DNA of 64,000 nucleotides, taken from JAENVT01 sp039931555 (GTDB taxonomy: Bacteria; Actinomycetota; Acidimicrobiia; Acidimicrobiales; Ilumatobacteraceae). This document shows, piece after piece, positions 51,818 to 60,722 of this stretch (its first letter is position 1; every line of letters starts with the position of its first letter). The position numbers and the translations under genes were made by a program. Location: positions 1 through 64,000 of the forward strand of contig JBDTRP010000141.1 of assembly GCA_039931555.1 (NCBI GenBank), given 5' to 3'. The notes under the pieces are model-generated. The model searched no databases. It worked only from the letters and a program-made list of their open reading frames with translations, and had not been told where the DNA came from.

Positions 51818-52639
51818 GTGCACTCACGCACCGACATCGCGACGCTGCTCAGCGAACACGGCCTGGCCCCACGACGCGACCTCGGGCAGAACTTCGTCGT
51901 CGATGCCAACGTCGTGCGCAAGATCGCCCGCCTGGCCGACATCGGTCCGCAGGACCACGTCGTCGAGATCGGCGCAGGCCTCGGATCGCTGACGATGGCG
52001 TTGGCCGAGACGGGAGCGACCATCACTGCGATCGAGGTCGACCATGGCATTGCCGGCGTGCTGCGGACCGTCGTCGCTGACCTGGCCAACGTGACAGTCG
52101 TCGAGGCCGACGCGCTGCGGCTCGACTGGGCGTCGACCCTGGCCGACGCGCCGCGATGGGTGTTGGTGGCCAACCTGCCGTACAACGTGGCCACGCCACT
52201 AGTGTGCGATCTGCTCGACCTCGTTCCCGCGGTCGAACGGATGCTCGTGATGGTGCAGCGAGAGGTCGCCGATCGGCTGTGTGCCTCGGCGGGTTCCGAC
52301 GCGTACGGCGCCGTCAGCGTGAAGGTGGCCTACTGGGCAACCGCGCGGATCGCCGGCACCGTACCGGCTGGCGTGTTCCTGCCTCGCCCCAAGGTCGAGT
52401 CGGCATTGGCCGACATTCGCCGCCGGCCCACACCTGCCGTCGCCGTGGATCCCGAGCCGTTGTTCACGTTGGTGCGCACGGCGTTTGGACAGCGCCGCAA
52501 GATGTTGCGGCGTTCGCTGGCCGACGTGGTCGCGCCCGAGGTGTTCGAGGAGGCCGGCATCGACGCGCAACGGCGACCGGAGGAACTGGATGTGATCGAG
52601 TGGGGCGCGCTGACCACCGCCTGGCTGGCAGCGCGATGA
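51818..52639 (+). CDS. rsmA: 16S rRNA adenine dimethyltransferase KsgA/RsmA
   Basis: A 273-residue methyltransferase: RDLGQNFVVDANVVRKIARL, VEIGAGLGSLTMALAETGAT (SAM site), LVANLPYNVATPLVCDLLDL (NLPY catalytic motif), VQREVADRL and FGQRRKMLRRSL. It dimethylates A1518/A1519 of 16S rRNA. GTG 51818 follows the DPBB stop by 2 bp, and the end overlaps ispE by ATGA. Confidence 0.93.
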   Translation: MHSRTDIATLLSEHGLAPRRDLGQNFVVDANVVRKIARLADIGPQDHVVEIGAGLGSLTMALAETGATITAIEVDHGIAGVLRTVVADLANVTVVEADALRLDWASTLADAPRWVLVANLPYNVATPLVCDLLDLVPAVERMLVMVQREVADRLCASAGSDAYGAVSVKVAYWATARIAGTVPAGVFLPRPKVESALADIRRRPTPAVAVDPEPLFTLVRTAFGQRRKMLRRSLADVVAPEVFEEAGIDAQRRPEELDVIEWGALTTAWLAAR

Positions 52640-53376
52640 GTGATGCGACGAGCAGTGTCGTCGTCAAGGCACCAGCCAAGCTGACGTTGAGGTTGCGCAT
52701 CACCGGTGTGCGCGATGACGGGTACCACCTCATCGATGCCGAGATGGTCACGCTCGACTGGCACGACACCTTGACAGTCGATCCGGCGTCCACCGGGTTG
52801 ACGGCCGATGGGCCCTACGCGAAGGGCCTGCCCCTCGATGATTCGAACCTCGTTGCCAAGGCGCTCCACCATGTCGCGCGCAGCGCTTCGGTGCACATCA
52901 CCAAGTCGTTGCCGTATGGAGGTGGGCTCGGCGGGGGGTCTGCCGACGCCGCAGCCGTCCTTCGTTGGGCCGGTTACAGCGATGTGGTGGGAGCCGCTGC
53001 CCTCGGCGCCGATGTGGCGTTCTGTCTGGTGGGCGGCCGCGCCCGGGTTCGTGGCATCGGTGAACTGATCGAGCCGCTGGCGTTCCAGCCGCTCGACATC
53101 ACCCTGGTCGTTCCTCCGCTGAAGGTCAGTTCGCCGTTCGTCTACCGGGCGTGGGATCAGCTCGGCGGGCCGCGCAGCGATGGCGAGAACGATCTGGAGC
53201 CTGCTGCGGTCTCGGCGTTCACCGCGCTCGCCCGCTGGCGTGACCGGATCCGCGAAGCATCCGGATCGAGCCCGACGTTGGCGGGCAGCGGGGCGACATG
53301 GTTCCTACGGGGTCATCACGATCTTGCCGCGGCGCTCCCTGAAGCGGTCGTGGTGCTGACGGCGACCTGCCCCTAG
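52636..53376 (+). CDS. ispE: 4-diphosphocytidyl-2-C-methylerythritol kinase IspE
   Basis: A 246-residue GHMP kinase: VKAPAKLTLRLRITGVRDDG, YHLIDAEMVTLD, the ATP loop LPYGGGLGGGSADAAAVLRW and SPTLAGSGATWF near the end. It phosphorylates CDP-ME in the MEP pathway of isoprenoid synthesis. About 40 residues shorter than typical enzymes, mainly at the end and in the middle, but all GHMP motifs are present. ATGA overlap with ksgA. Confidence 0.88.
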   Translation: MSDATSSVVVKAPAKLTLRLRITGVRDDGYHLIDAEMVTLDWHDTLTVDPASTGLTADGPYAKGLPLDDSNLVAKALHHVARSASVHITKSLPYGGGLGGGSADAAAVLRWAGYSDVVGAAALGADVAFCLVGGRARVRGIGELIEPLAFQPLDITLVVPPLKVSSPFVYRAWDQLGGPRSDGENDLEPAAVSAFTALARWRDRIREASGSSPTLAGSGATWFLRGHHDLAAALPEAVVVLTATCP

Positions 53377-53384
53377 ACGCGCAA

Positions 53385-53412
53385 CGGCCGCCCGCTGTGC
53401 TGCGGGCGGCCG
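53385..53412. terminator. Strong hairpin between convergent ispE and bS22
   Basis: CGGCCGCCCGC-tgtgct-GCGGGCGGCCG is a perfect 11-bp stem with 6-nt loop, without a T-run. It lies 8 bp after the ispE stop and could end both transcripts. Confidence 0.7.
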
Positions 53413-53430
53413 GCAACAGATCTCAGAGGG

Positions 53431-53529
53431 TCACTTACCGCGTTGGCGCTGGTGACGGGTACGGCGAAGCATCTTCTTGTGCTTCTTCTTGCGCATTCTC
53501 TTGCGGCGTTTTTTGATCAGCGAACCCAT
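53431..53529 (-). CDS. Mini ribosomal protein bS22-like (AURKAIP1/COX24 motif)
   Basis: A 32-residue highly basic peptide (MGSLIKKRRKRMRKKKHKKM, LRRTRHQRQRGK). The pattern GSxIKKRRKRMxKKKHxKxL is that of the actinobacterial 30S mini-protein bS22. ATG 53529; a longer frame upstream has no coding character. It is convergent with ispE across the hairpin. Confidence 0.8.
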   Translation of the reverse strand: MGSLIKKRRKRMRKKKHKKMLRRTRHQRQRGK

Positions 53530-53890
53530 AGCTCGTGAGACGCTACCGGCCAGCGACGTGGTACCCAACGCCAGTTGCCAGCCAGTTGCCATCCAGTTTC
53601 GAGCGACGTGCTCGAAGAGGCGACTGCGCCGACCCGATCGACTGCCCGCGTCCCGCTGGTCGAGTCTTCGAAGCATTCCACGACGCCCAACACGCAGTTC
53701 CGGTTCCTGACACCGGTCGGCAAGCTGTTTGGCGCCGGCGGGATCGAGGTGCTGCATCGTGAGGTGCAGTCCTGGCCGAACTGGTTCCTCGATTGGAGCA
53801 CCAAGGCAACGATCGACTGGTCGAAGACCGCCGGCCTGCAACTCGGCGACGAGCACCACCTGACCATCGGTGTTCGACTGTTGCGTGGCG
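53530..53890. other. Gene-poor stretch with a possible gene fragment
   Basis: Between bS22 and the GNAT gene, a plus-strand frame (53575-53940) contains a stretch that reads like protein (QFRFLTPVGKLFGAGGIEVL, WPNWFLDWSTKATIDWSKTA, HHLTIGVRLLRG) but without a good start and overlapping the GNAT 3' end. I do not recognise it. It may be a remnant or chance. Confidence 0.25.
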
Positions 53891-54493
53891 TCAGCAGCAC
53901 TCGCCTGTCGTCGATCTCGTTGTCCAGCGGTCGCTGGTGATCAGCCAGCGACAGTCGATGCCGACCTCACCCGGTGACGTGACCGAGTCGCGCGTTTCGC
54001 CCCCGAAGGCGTAGCCGAGCCGGCGAGGCACGCCCCCGCTTGCGATGTTGGCCTTGTCGTGGTGGATCTCGACTCGATCAATGCCCTCGACCGAGAACGC
54101 TGCGGTGGTCAATGCCTCGGCGATCTCGGTGGCGAAGCCCTTCTTGACGTGGTCGAGGCGGACCCAATAGCCGATCTCGAGCACGCCCGGGCCGCGTCGG
54201 CGATGCAGACCGGCCGAGCCGATGACCTTGCCCTCCAGGAACGCCCCGATCACCACGTCCCCGCCGGCCTCCCAATCGGCTTGCCACTCGTTGATGAGCG
54301 CCAGTCGATCCTCGAGGCTCTGCGGCTCGACCTTGATCCACGGCATCCACGGGCGAAGGTGATCGAGGTTCTGCAGGATCGCTGCGGACAGGTCGGGGCC
54401 ATCGTCGGGTAGCCAACGCCGCAGCGTCAGCCGTGGTGCGGGGATGCAATCAGGCAGTCGGGCCACCGTCCCAGTCTTGCCGGTCCGAACCAT
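53891..54493 (-). CDS. GNAT N-acetyltransferase (RimJ/RimL-like)
   Basis: A 200-residue acetyltransferase: PAPRLTLRRWLPDDGPDLSA, VVIGAFLEGKVIGSAGLHRR, VLEIGYWVRLDHVKKGFATE and VHHDKANIAS-type strand (here VEIHHDKANIASGGVPRRLG). This is the RimJ/RimL pattern; it acetylates ribosomal protein N-termini or small amines. The acetyl-CoA loop reads VKKGFA. ATG 54493 is preferred over the longer frame to 54580. Confidence 0.82.
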   Translation of the reverse strand: MVRTGKTGTVARLPDCIPAPRLTLRRWLPDDGPDLSAAILQNLDHLRPWMPWIKVEPQSLEDRLALINEWQADWEAGGDVVIGAFLEGKVIGSAGLHRRRGPGVLEIGYWVRLDHVKKGFATEIAEALTTAAFSVEGIDRVEIHHDKANIASGGVPRRLGYAFGGETRDSVTSPGEVGIDCRWLITSDRWTTRSTTGECC

Positions 54494-54601
54494 CGAACGT
54501 CGGGGCTTTCCTGACGACGAGGCGCCGGGCGAGGTTCTGTGTGAGCACAGAGACGGTCTGCCGCCGCGCTGTTCGCCCACACAGAGTCCCCGGGGGGCGG
54601 G

Positions 54602-55097
54602 TCAACTGCGCGCTGTATTGAGGTACTCCTCGACGGGGATCTCCTTGACGTGGTCGGGGTCCCACCCCGACGGAACGATCACAACCATCGGCCCACCCAA
54701 AACCAGAGCCCATGAACCGAGGACTGGACGCTGGTCAGGGGTAGGTCTTGTCCAACCGGAGCCGATCTCCGACCCGCCGAACTTCCATCGCGAAATCGAA
54801 CGCATCGACGCGTGTTGCGTGTCGAGATCGCAACACAGGCGAGCGCGTTCGATCAGGTGCGCGCTCGCCAGATCGTCGAACCCGTTCATCTCCGGATCGT
54901 CCTCGGAATCTCCGGTGATCACGCAGGTCGGCGCGCCGCGCCACCGCCTCGGCAACCGAGTCGACCAGGTAGATGTGGCGCGCCCCGGCGGCGACGGCGT
55001 AGGCGGCGGTCGTGAAGGCTCGGATGACATCGATCGCCACCACGGCACCGGTCACCTCGGCGACACGCCAACGTGGTAGGAACCGGGCTTCAGGCAT
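54602..55097 (-). pseudogene. Decayed ComB-like 2-phosphosulfolactate phosphatase
   Basis: The N-terminal frame (55097 leftwards) reads VVAIDVIRAFTTAAYAVAAG, ARHIYLVDSVAEAVA, the hallmark of ComB-family phosphatases. It then loses register near 54950. An adjacent frame carries CVITGDSEDDPEMNGFDDLA, a degraded GExxGxxxxGFDLxNSP region, and a C-terminal tail ending at 54602 (WDPDHVKEIPVEEYLNTARS). The middle core of the family is missing. Coenzyme M-type chemistry is not suggested by the context. Confidence 0.55.
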
Positions 55098-55114
55098 CGT
55101 CAGCGTTCAACGGC

Positions 55115-56032
55115 TCAGCGTCCAGCGAGGGCGTCGACGACCGGAGCGAACGCCTCGGCACTGCGGATGACGACATGACTGATGCCGACGTCAGACCGCA
55201 GCCGTTCGAGTTTGTCGACGATCTGTGCGACGGACCCGATCAACACGAAGGGTGTGTCCTCGAGCAGCGCTCGATCGACCCCGAACTGTCCAGCAGTGTG
55301 ATCCATCTGTTGATCGGCGCCTGCGCCGACGTGCACGAGCTGTACCAGTGCCGAGCATTCGATCTCGCCACATCGATCGCCGGCGGCCTCGGCAAGCCAG
55401 CGAGCCCGTTGCCTGACCGCGGCGATGGCGAAGCCACCCGGAGCGGGCCGCCCGCCTTCGCCGTGCGTCAGCCCGGTGAACTGGAAGATGTCGGCATGCC
55501 GGGCGGCGATCCCCACGACGCGCTTGCCGTGACCACCGATCAGGAAGGGGACGTGTTCTTGCACAGGGCGGATGCCGAGATCGTCGACGGCCAGTCGATG
55601 ATGTACACCGTCCATCGATGCGGCGCCGCTGTCGAGCAACGATCGCAGCGCAGTCAGCGACTCCTCGAAGCGCTCGACGCGGGCGCCCGGCTCGCGAAGG
55701 ACCATGCCGATCGCGTCGTGTTCCGACTGCATGTAGCCCGTTCCGAGCCCGAGCACCAGGCGACCACCCGTCAAGCGGTCGACCGTGGCGGCGGTGCGCG
55801 CCAGCATCGCCGGATGATGGAACTCGTTGTTCAACACCAATGGGCCGACGCGAAGCTTGGTCGTGGCCTCGGCCGCCACGACCAGTGGGACGAACGGATC
55901 AACGGTCCCGATGTGGTCGAACGAGAACAGCTCGTCATAGCCCAGAGCCTCGGCCCGACGGGCCTCGCCGACGAGTTGGTCGTGATCCGCCAGGCCGCGT
56001 GCCTGCACCGCGAACCGGAAGTTCCTGGCCAT
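55115..56032 (-). CDS. F420-dependent LLM-class oxidoreductase (TIGR03621 type)
   Basis: A 305-residue luciferase-like TIM-barrel protein: FRFAVQARGLADHDQLVGEA, RRAEALGYDELFSFDHIG, LRVGPLVLNNEFHHPAMLAR, GGRLVLGLGTGYMQSEHDAI and VPFLIGGHGKRVVGIAARHA. These use coenzyme F420 or FMN to reduce or oxidise an unknown substrate. ATG 56032 is preferred to GTG 56041. It follows the comB remnant on the same strand. Confidence 0.85.
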   Translation of the reverse strand: MARNFRFAVQARGLADHDQLVGEARRAEALGYDELFSFDHIGTVDPFVPLVVAAEATTKLRVGPLVLNNEFHHPAMLARTAATVDRLTGGRLVLGLGTGYMQSEHDAIGMVLREPGARVERFEESLTALRSLLDSGAASMDGVHHRLAVDDLGIRPVQEHVPFLIGGHGKRVVGIAARHADIFQFTGLTHGEGGRPAPGGFAIAAVRQRARWLAEAAGDRCGEIECSALVQLVHVGAGADQQMDHTAGQFGVDRALLEDTPFVLIGSVAQIVDKLERLRSDVGISHVVIRSAEAFAPVVDALAGR

Positions 56033-56130
56033 TCCGTGCACCCTAAATGCCTTCCCCCGCTCGGCAGCGGCACAGTGAGCCGCGGCTACTGTTCACCAAC
56101 GGGGCGCACATTCGTTCACAGGGGGCAACG

Positions 56131-56973
<843 letters not shown>

Positions 56974-57043
56974 CGGCGGTTTGCCCGGTACCTCAACTCG
57001 ATAGTGGTGACTTCGCCGCACCGATAGCCTCTGGCCACGACCT

Positions 57044-57114
57044 TCCGGGGTCGTTCAATGGTAGGACATCGGTTTTTGGTGCCGTCTATAGGGGTTCGAA
57101 TCCTCTCCCCGGAA
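57044..57114 (+). tRNA. tRNA-Gln (anticodon TTG)
   Basis: 71 nt. Acceptor TCCGGGG/CCCCGGA with discriminator A, D-arm GTTC/GGAC around AATGGTAG, anticodon arm with loop TTTTGGT (anticodon TTG) and T-arm GGGGTTCGAATCCTC. No encoded CCA. The first anticodon-stem pair is T-T, slightly unusual. It lies upstream of glmU as in other actinobacteria. Confidence 0.93.
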
Positions 57115-57178
57115 CACAGCAACGCCTGCGAGACTGGGGCTACACCATTTGGGTGTCACGACGCGATAGAACGTTCGC

Positions 57179-58276
57179 ATGACAGTTTCAGCGATCGTGC
57201 TGGCGGCGGGCGAGGGCTCGCGAATGCGATCCGCTCGCCCGAAGCCGCTGCACCAGATCTGCGGGCGCCCGATGGTCATGCACGTCATCCACGCGCTTGC
57301 GGACGTCGATGTCGATCGAACCGTGGTGGTCGTCGGGCACGGGGCGGAGCGGGTGACCAAGAAGGTGCAGGAGCAGGCTCCTGGCTGGGCGCACGTGACC
57401 TTCGTCGAGCAGACCGTGCAGCGGGGCACCGGTGACGCGGCAATGGTCGGGATGACGGCAATCCCCGGCGACGACTTCGACGACGATTCGACGATCATCG
57501 TGCTGCCGGGCGATACGCCGCTGCTACGTGCGGAAACCCTGCACCAACTGGTGGCCACACACCTCAGCAGCGGCAACGCCGCGACAGCCATCACATCGGT
57601 GCTCGAGGACCCGACCGGGTACGGGAGGGTGCTGCGCGCCCCCGCCAAGCATGGCGACGGACGAGTGTTGCAAGTCGTCGAGCAGCGTGATGCCGGTGCG
57701 GAGACACTGGCGATCCGCGAGGTGTGGACGAGCATGTGCGCCTTCCGACGCGACCTGCTGAGCCCGGCGCTGCGCCGACTCAGCCCCGACAACACCCAAG
57801 GCGAGTACTACCTCACCGACGTCGTCGAGGTCCTGGCCGGGATGGGCCATCAGATCGGCACCGTGCAGGCTCCCGAGGAAGAGACCCGCGGCGTCAACGA
57901 TCGTTGGCAATTGGCGCTGGCCGAACGGGAGTTGCGTCACCGCACGAACCGCCACTTCCTGCTGAACGGCGTCACCATGCTCGATCCGCGCCAGACGTTC
58001 ATCGACGTCACGGTGCAGTTGGGCCGCGATGTCACCCTGTACCCGGGCACCATCTTGCAAGGCAACACCGTGGTCGGTGACGGCTGCGAGATCGGTCCCG
58101 ATACCCGGCTGGTCGACTGCGTCGTGGGGGCACGGGCGATCGTGGAGAACAGTGTGGGTCGCGACAGCGAGATCGGCGACGATGCCCACGTCGGCCCGTA
58201 CGCGCATTTGGCGCCGGGCACCTCGGTGCCTTCTTCGGCATCGACGGGCGCGTTCTACACTGCACCTGCCGACTAA
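57179..58276 (+). CDS. glmU: GlmU-like UDP-GlcNAc pyrophosphorylase with truncated acetyltransferase domain
   Basis: A 365-residue protein. The uridylyltransferase half is complete: IVLAAGEGSRMRSARPKPLH, EQTVQRGTGDAAMVGM, LPGDTPLLRAETL, EDPTGYGRVLRAP, NTQGEYYLTDVVEVLAGMG. The left-handed beta-helix begins (FIDVTVQLGRDVTLYPGTIL, VVGDGCEIGPDTRLVDCVVG) but ends after GPYAHLAPGTSVPSSASTGA, FYTAPAD, about 90 residues short of a normal 450-480-residue GlmU. Missing are the conserved acetyl-transfer His, Tyr, Asn and Lys and the acetyl-CoA-binding coils. The stop is 18 bp before prs and no frameshifted continuation is visible, so the short form is genuine. It should make UDP-GlcNAc from GlcNAc-1-P but not acetylate. 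Confidence 0.85.
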   Translation: MTVSAIVLAAGEGSRMRSARPKPLHQICGRPMVMHVIHALADVDVDRTVVVVGHGAERVTKKVQEQAPGWAHVTFVEQTVQRGTGDAAMVGMTAIPGDDFDDDSTIIVLPGDTPLLRAETLHQLVATHLSSGNAATAITSVLEDPTGYGRVLRAPAKHGDGRVLQVVEQRDAGAETLAIREVWTSMCAFRRDLLSPALRRLSPDNTQGEYYLTDVVEVLAGMGHQIGTVQAPEEETRGVNDRWQLALAERELRHRTNRHFLLNGVTMLDPRQTFIDVTVQLGRDVTLYPGTILQGNTVVGDGCEIGPDTRLVDCVVGARAIVENSVGRDSEIGDDAHVGPYAHLAPGTSVPSSASTGAFYTAPAD

Positions 58277-58294
58277 GCACCGCGGAGTCCTCTC

Positions 58295-59284
58295 ATGGAA
58301 AAATTCACCACCAAGCGAATGTCGCTCTTCTCTGGGCGCACGCACCCTGCGCTCGCCGATGAGGTGGCGAAAGAGCTCGGTGTGGAGCTGGGTGATCCCA
58401 ATCTCGTGCAGTTTGCAAACGGCGAGATCCGCCCCCGCTTCACCGAGAGCATCCGCGGCAGCGACGTGTTCATCATGCAGACCCACTGCGGCATCGACGA
58501 TCACAGCATCAACGACTCGATCATGGAACAGCTCATCATGATCGACACGGCATATCGAGCGTCGGCCAAGCGAATCACTGCTGTCTGCCCATTCTTCGGA
58601 TATGCCCGCCAGGACCACAAGGCCGAGGGGCGCGAACCAATCACTGCCAGGCTCGTAGCCGATTTGTTCAAAGCCGCCGGCGCCAAGCGGATGGTCTCGA
58701 TCGACCTGCACAGCGGGCAGATCCAGGGCTTCTTCGAAGGTCCCGTCGATCATCTCACGGCCACCCCGGTGCTCGAGCACTACATTCGCCAGCACGCGAT
58801 CGACCCGGTCATCGTCTCGCCCGATGCCGGGCGCATCAAGGTCGCGGCCCGCATGGCCGAGCACCTCGGCGACCTTGGTGCCGACCTGGCATTCATCTAC
58901 AAACGCCGTCCGAAAGGCAGCGTGAACCAAGCCGAGGCAAAGGAAGTGATCGGCGATGTCGACGGGCGCTTGTGCATCCTCACCGACGACATGATCGACA
59001 GCGGCGGCACCATCACCAGCGCCGCCGACATCCTCCTGCAGCGCGGCGCCACGGAGGTGTGGGCGATGGCCACCCACGGTGTGCTCAGCGGGCCGGCAAT
59101 CGACCGACTGAAGAACGCCCCGATCAGCCGAGTCGTGCTGACCAATACCTTGCCGTTGCCACCCGAGAAGCAGATCGACAAGATCGAGGTGTTGTCGATC
59201 GCCCCGCTGATCGCCGCTGCCCTCAACGCAGTGTTCGACGACACCAGCGTCAGTGAGATCTTCGGCGGCGAGAACCAGGGTTAA
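58295..59284 (+). CDS. prs: Ribose-phosphate pyrophosphokinase
   Basis: A 329-residue PRPP synthase: LFSGRTHPALADEVAKELGV, FANGEIRPRFTESIRGSDVF, CPFFGYARQDHKAEGREPIT, DLHSGQIQGFFEGPVDHLTA, and the PRPP loop LTDDMIDSGGTITSAADI. It makes PRPP from ribose-5-phosphate and ATP. It is 18 bp downstream of glmU in the classical glmU-prs order. Confidence 0.95.
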   Translation: MEKFTTKRMSLFSGRTHPALADEVAKELGVELGDPNLVQFANGEIRPRFTESIRGSDVFIMQTHCGIDDHSINDSIMEQLIMIDTAYRASAKRITAVCPFFGYARQDHKAEGREPITARLVADLFKAAGAKRMVSIDLHSGQIQGFFEGPVDHLTATPVLEHYIRQHAIDPVIVSPDAGRIKVAARMAEHLGDLGADLAFIYKRRPKGSVNQAEAKEVIGDVDGRLCILTDDMIDSGGTITSAADILLQRGATEVWAMATHGVLSGPAIDRLKNAPISRVVLTNTLPLPPEKQIDKIEVLSIAPLIAAALNAVFDDTSVSEIFGGENQG

Positions 59285-59303
59285 AAACCCAGTTCCCAGG
59301 CCG

Positions 59304-59332
59304 TTGGTCACGAGTACCCCCGGCGCTAGGCT
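59304..59332 (+). promoter_or_regulatory. Sigma70-type promoter for rplY
   Basis: TTGGTC (59304-59309), 17 bp, TAGGCT (59327-59332), in the gap between prs and rplY. The hexamers and spacing fit a vegetative actinobacterial promoter. GAGG sits before the rplY ATG at 59403. Confidence 0.6.
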
Positions 59333-59402
59333 TGCCAACCGTTCTAGAAACCTGAGTTCACTTGACCTCAGCGAAGCACCGAAGAATCTCTCGAGGCACG
59401 TC

Positions 59403-60065
59403 ATGTCGCAGACCACACTCACCGCCACCCCCCGTACCGGTTCAGGCACGCCCATGGCACGCCGTCTCCGCGCCGAGGGGCACATTCCCGGCGTGTTGTA
59501 CGGCCGGGGGATGGAGCCGATCAGCGTGACTGTCGAGCGACGCGAGTTCCGGCTGGCCCTCAGCGGCCCCGCCGGCGCCAACACTGTGCTGGCCCTGCAG
59601 GTCGATGGCACCAGCTATCCCGCAGTGGTCAAAGAGATGCAGCGTCACCCGATCCGTCGCACCGTGAACCACATCGACTTCCTGCAGGTCAACATGAACG
59701 AGGAGATCACGGTGCACATCGCCGTGCGCCTCGAGGGCGAATCGAAGGCCGTTGCCGCCGCCGGTGGCCTGGTCGACCCGGCAGTCGACACGCTCGAAGT
59801 CAGTTGCACGCCGACGAACATGCCCAACGAGTTCGTCATCGACATCACTGACATGCAGCCCGACACCGTCATCCGCCTCAGCGACATCCCGATGCCGAAC
59901 GGCGTCACCGCACTCGGCGATCCCGACATGCCGGTCGTCACCGTGCTGACCACTGCGGCCGAGGTCGAAGAGCCGGCAGCCGCTGATGCAGAGGGCGAAG
60001 GCGAAGACGGCGAAGCGACACCTGCCGACGGCGATGCCGCCGCCGCGGGTTCCAGCTCAGAATGA
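59403..60065 (+). CDS. rplY: 50S ribosomal protein L25 (CTC/TL5 type)
   Basis: A 220-residue general stress-type bL25: N-terminal 5S-rRNA-binding domain (TPMARRLRAEGHIPGVLYGR, VVKEMQRHPIRRTVNHIDFL) and C-terminal beta domain (ITVHIAVRLEGESKA, DIPMPNGVTALGDPDMPVVT). A 30-residue acidic Ala/Glu/Gly tail (EGEGEDGEATPADGDA) follows. It binds 5S rRNA. It is followed by pth 11 bp later. Confidence 0.92.
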   Translation: MSQTTLTATPRTGSGTPMARRLRAEGHIPGVLYGRGMEPISVTVERREFRLALSGPAGANTVLALQVDGTSYPAVVKEMQRHPIRRTVNHIDFLQVNMNEEITVHIAVRLEGESKAVAAAGGLVDPAVDTLEVSCTPTNMPNEFVIDITDMQPDTVIRLSDIPMPNGVTALGDPDMPVVTVLTTAAEVEEPAAADAEGEGEDGEATPADGDAAAAGSSSE

Positions 60066-60076
60066 CCTGACCCGGC

Positions 60077-60655
60077 GTGATCGACGCGCTGATCGTCGGG
60101 TTGGGGAACCCGGGCAAGGAATACGCACGCACGCGCCACAACGTGGGCGCCGAGGCCGTGGCGCTCCTGGTCGAGCGAGCCGGCGAGAAGTTCAAGGCCG
60201 GGCGCAACAAGGCGCTCGTCGCCGACGCGCGCGTCGCCGGGCGTCGGGTGATCCTGGCCTTCCCCACGACGTACATGAACGAGAGCGGGCAGGCAGTCGG
60301 GGCGCTGATGCGCCGTCACAAGGTGACGGACCCTGCCCAGCTGATCGTGGTGCACGACGAGCTCGATCTGCCTCCCGGCATCGTACGGGTCAAGGTCGGT
60401 GGCGGCCTCGCCGGCAACAACGGGCTGCGCAGCATCACCCAACATCTCAAGACGCAGGACTACGTCCGCGTGCGCATCGGGATCGGCAAACCACCCTCGA
60501 AGGAGCGCGGCGCAGATCACGTGCTGTCGCGGCTGCCGAAGTCGGAGCGGGATCTGCTCGACATCGCCATCGTCACTGCCGCCGACGCTGTCGAGGTGCT
60601 GCTGGCCGAAGGCCCCGACTCGGCAATGCAGCAGTTCAACGGGACCGCCTCCTAG
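60077..60655 (+). CDS. pth: Peptidyl-tRNA hydrolase
   Basis: A 192-residue enzyme: LIVGLGNPGKEYARTRHNVG (catalytic His and Asn), FPTTYMNESGQAVGALMRR, VVHDELDLPPGIVRVKVGGG, AGNNGLRSITQHL, RVRIGIGKP. It recycles peptidyl-tRNA. GTG start; the gap to rplY suggests a shared transcript. Confidence 0.94.
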   Translation: MIDALIVGLGNPGKEYARTRHNVGAEAVALLVERAGEKFKAGRNKALVADARVAGRRVILAFPTTYMNESGQAVGALMRRHKVTDPAQLIVVHDELDLPPGIVRVKVGGGLAGNNGLRSITQHLKTQDYVRVRIGIGKPPSKERGADHVLSRLPKSERDLLDIAIVTAADAVEVLLAEGPDSAMQQFNGTAS

Positions 60656-60722
60656 AAACGGCCCCAGAACCCGCGCCCCCGGGCAAGTCGGGGCAGTGTC
60701 GGATGACGCACCGGGGCAGGTC

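Noticed and set aside
57524..59611. A 695-codon minus-strand ORF across glmU and prs
   Set aside because: Shadow of the two well-identified plus-strand genes; no family motifs.
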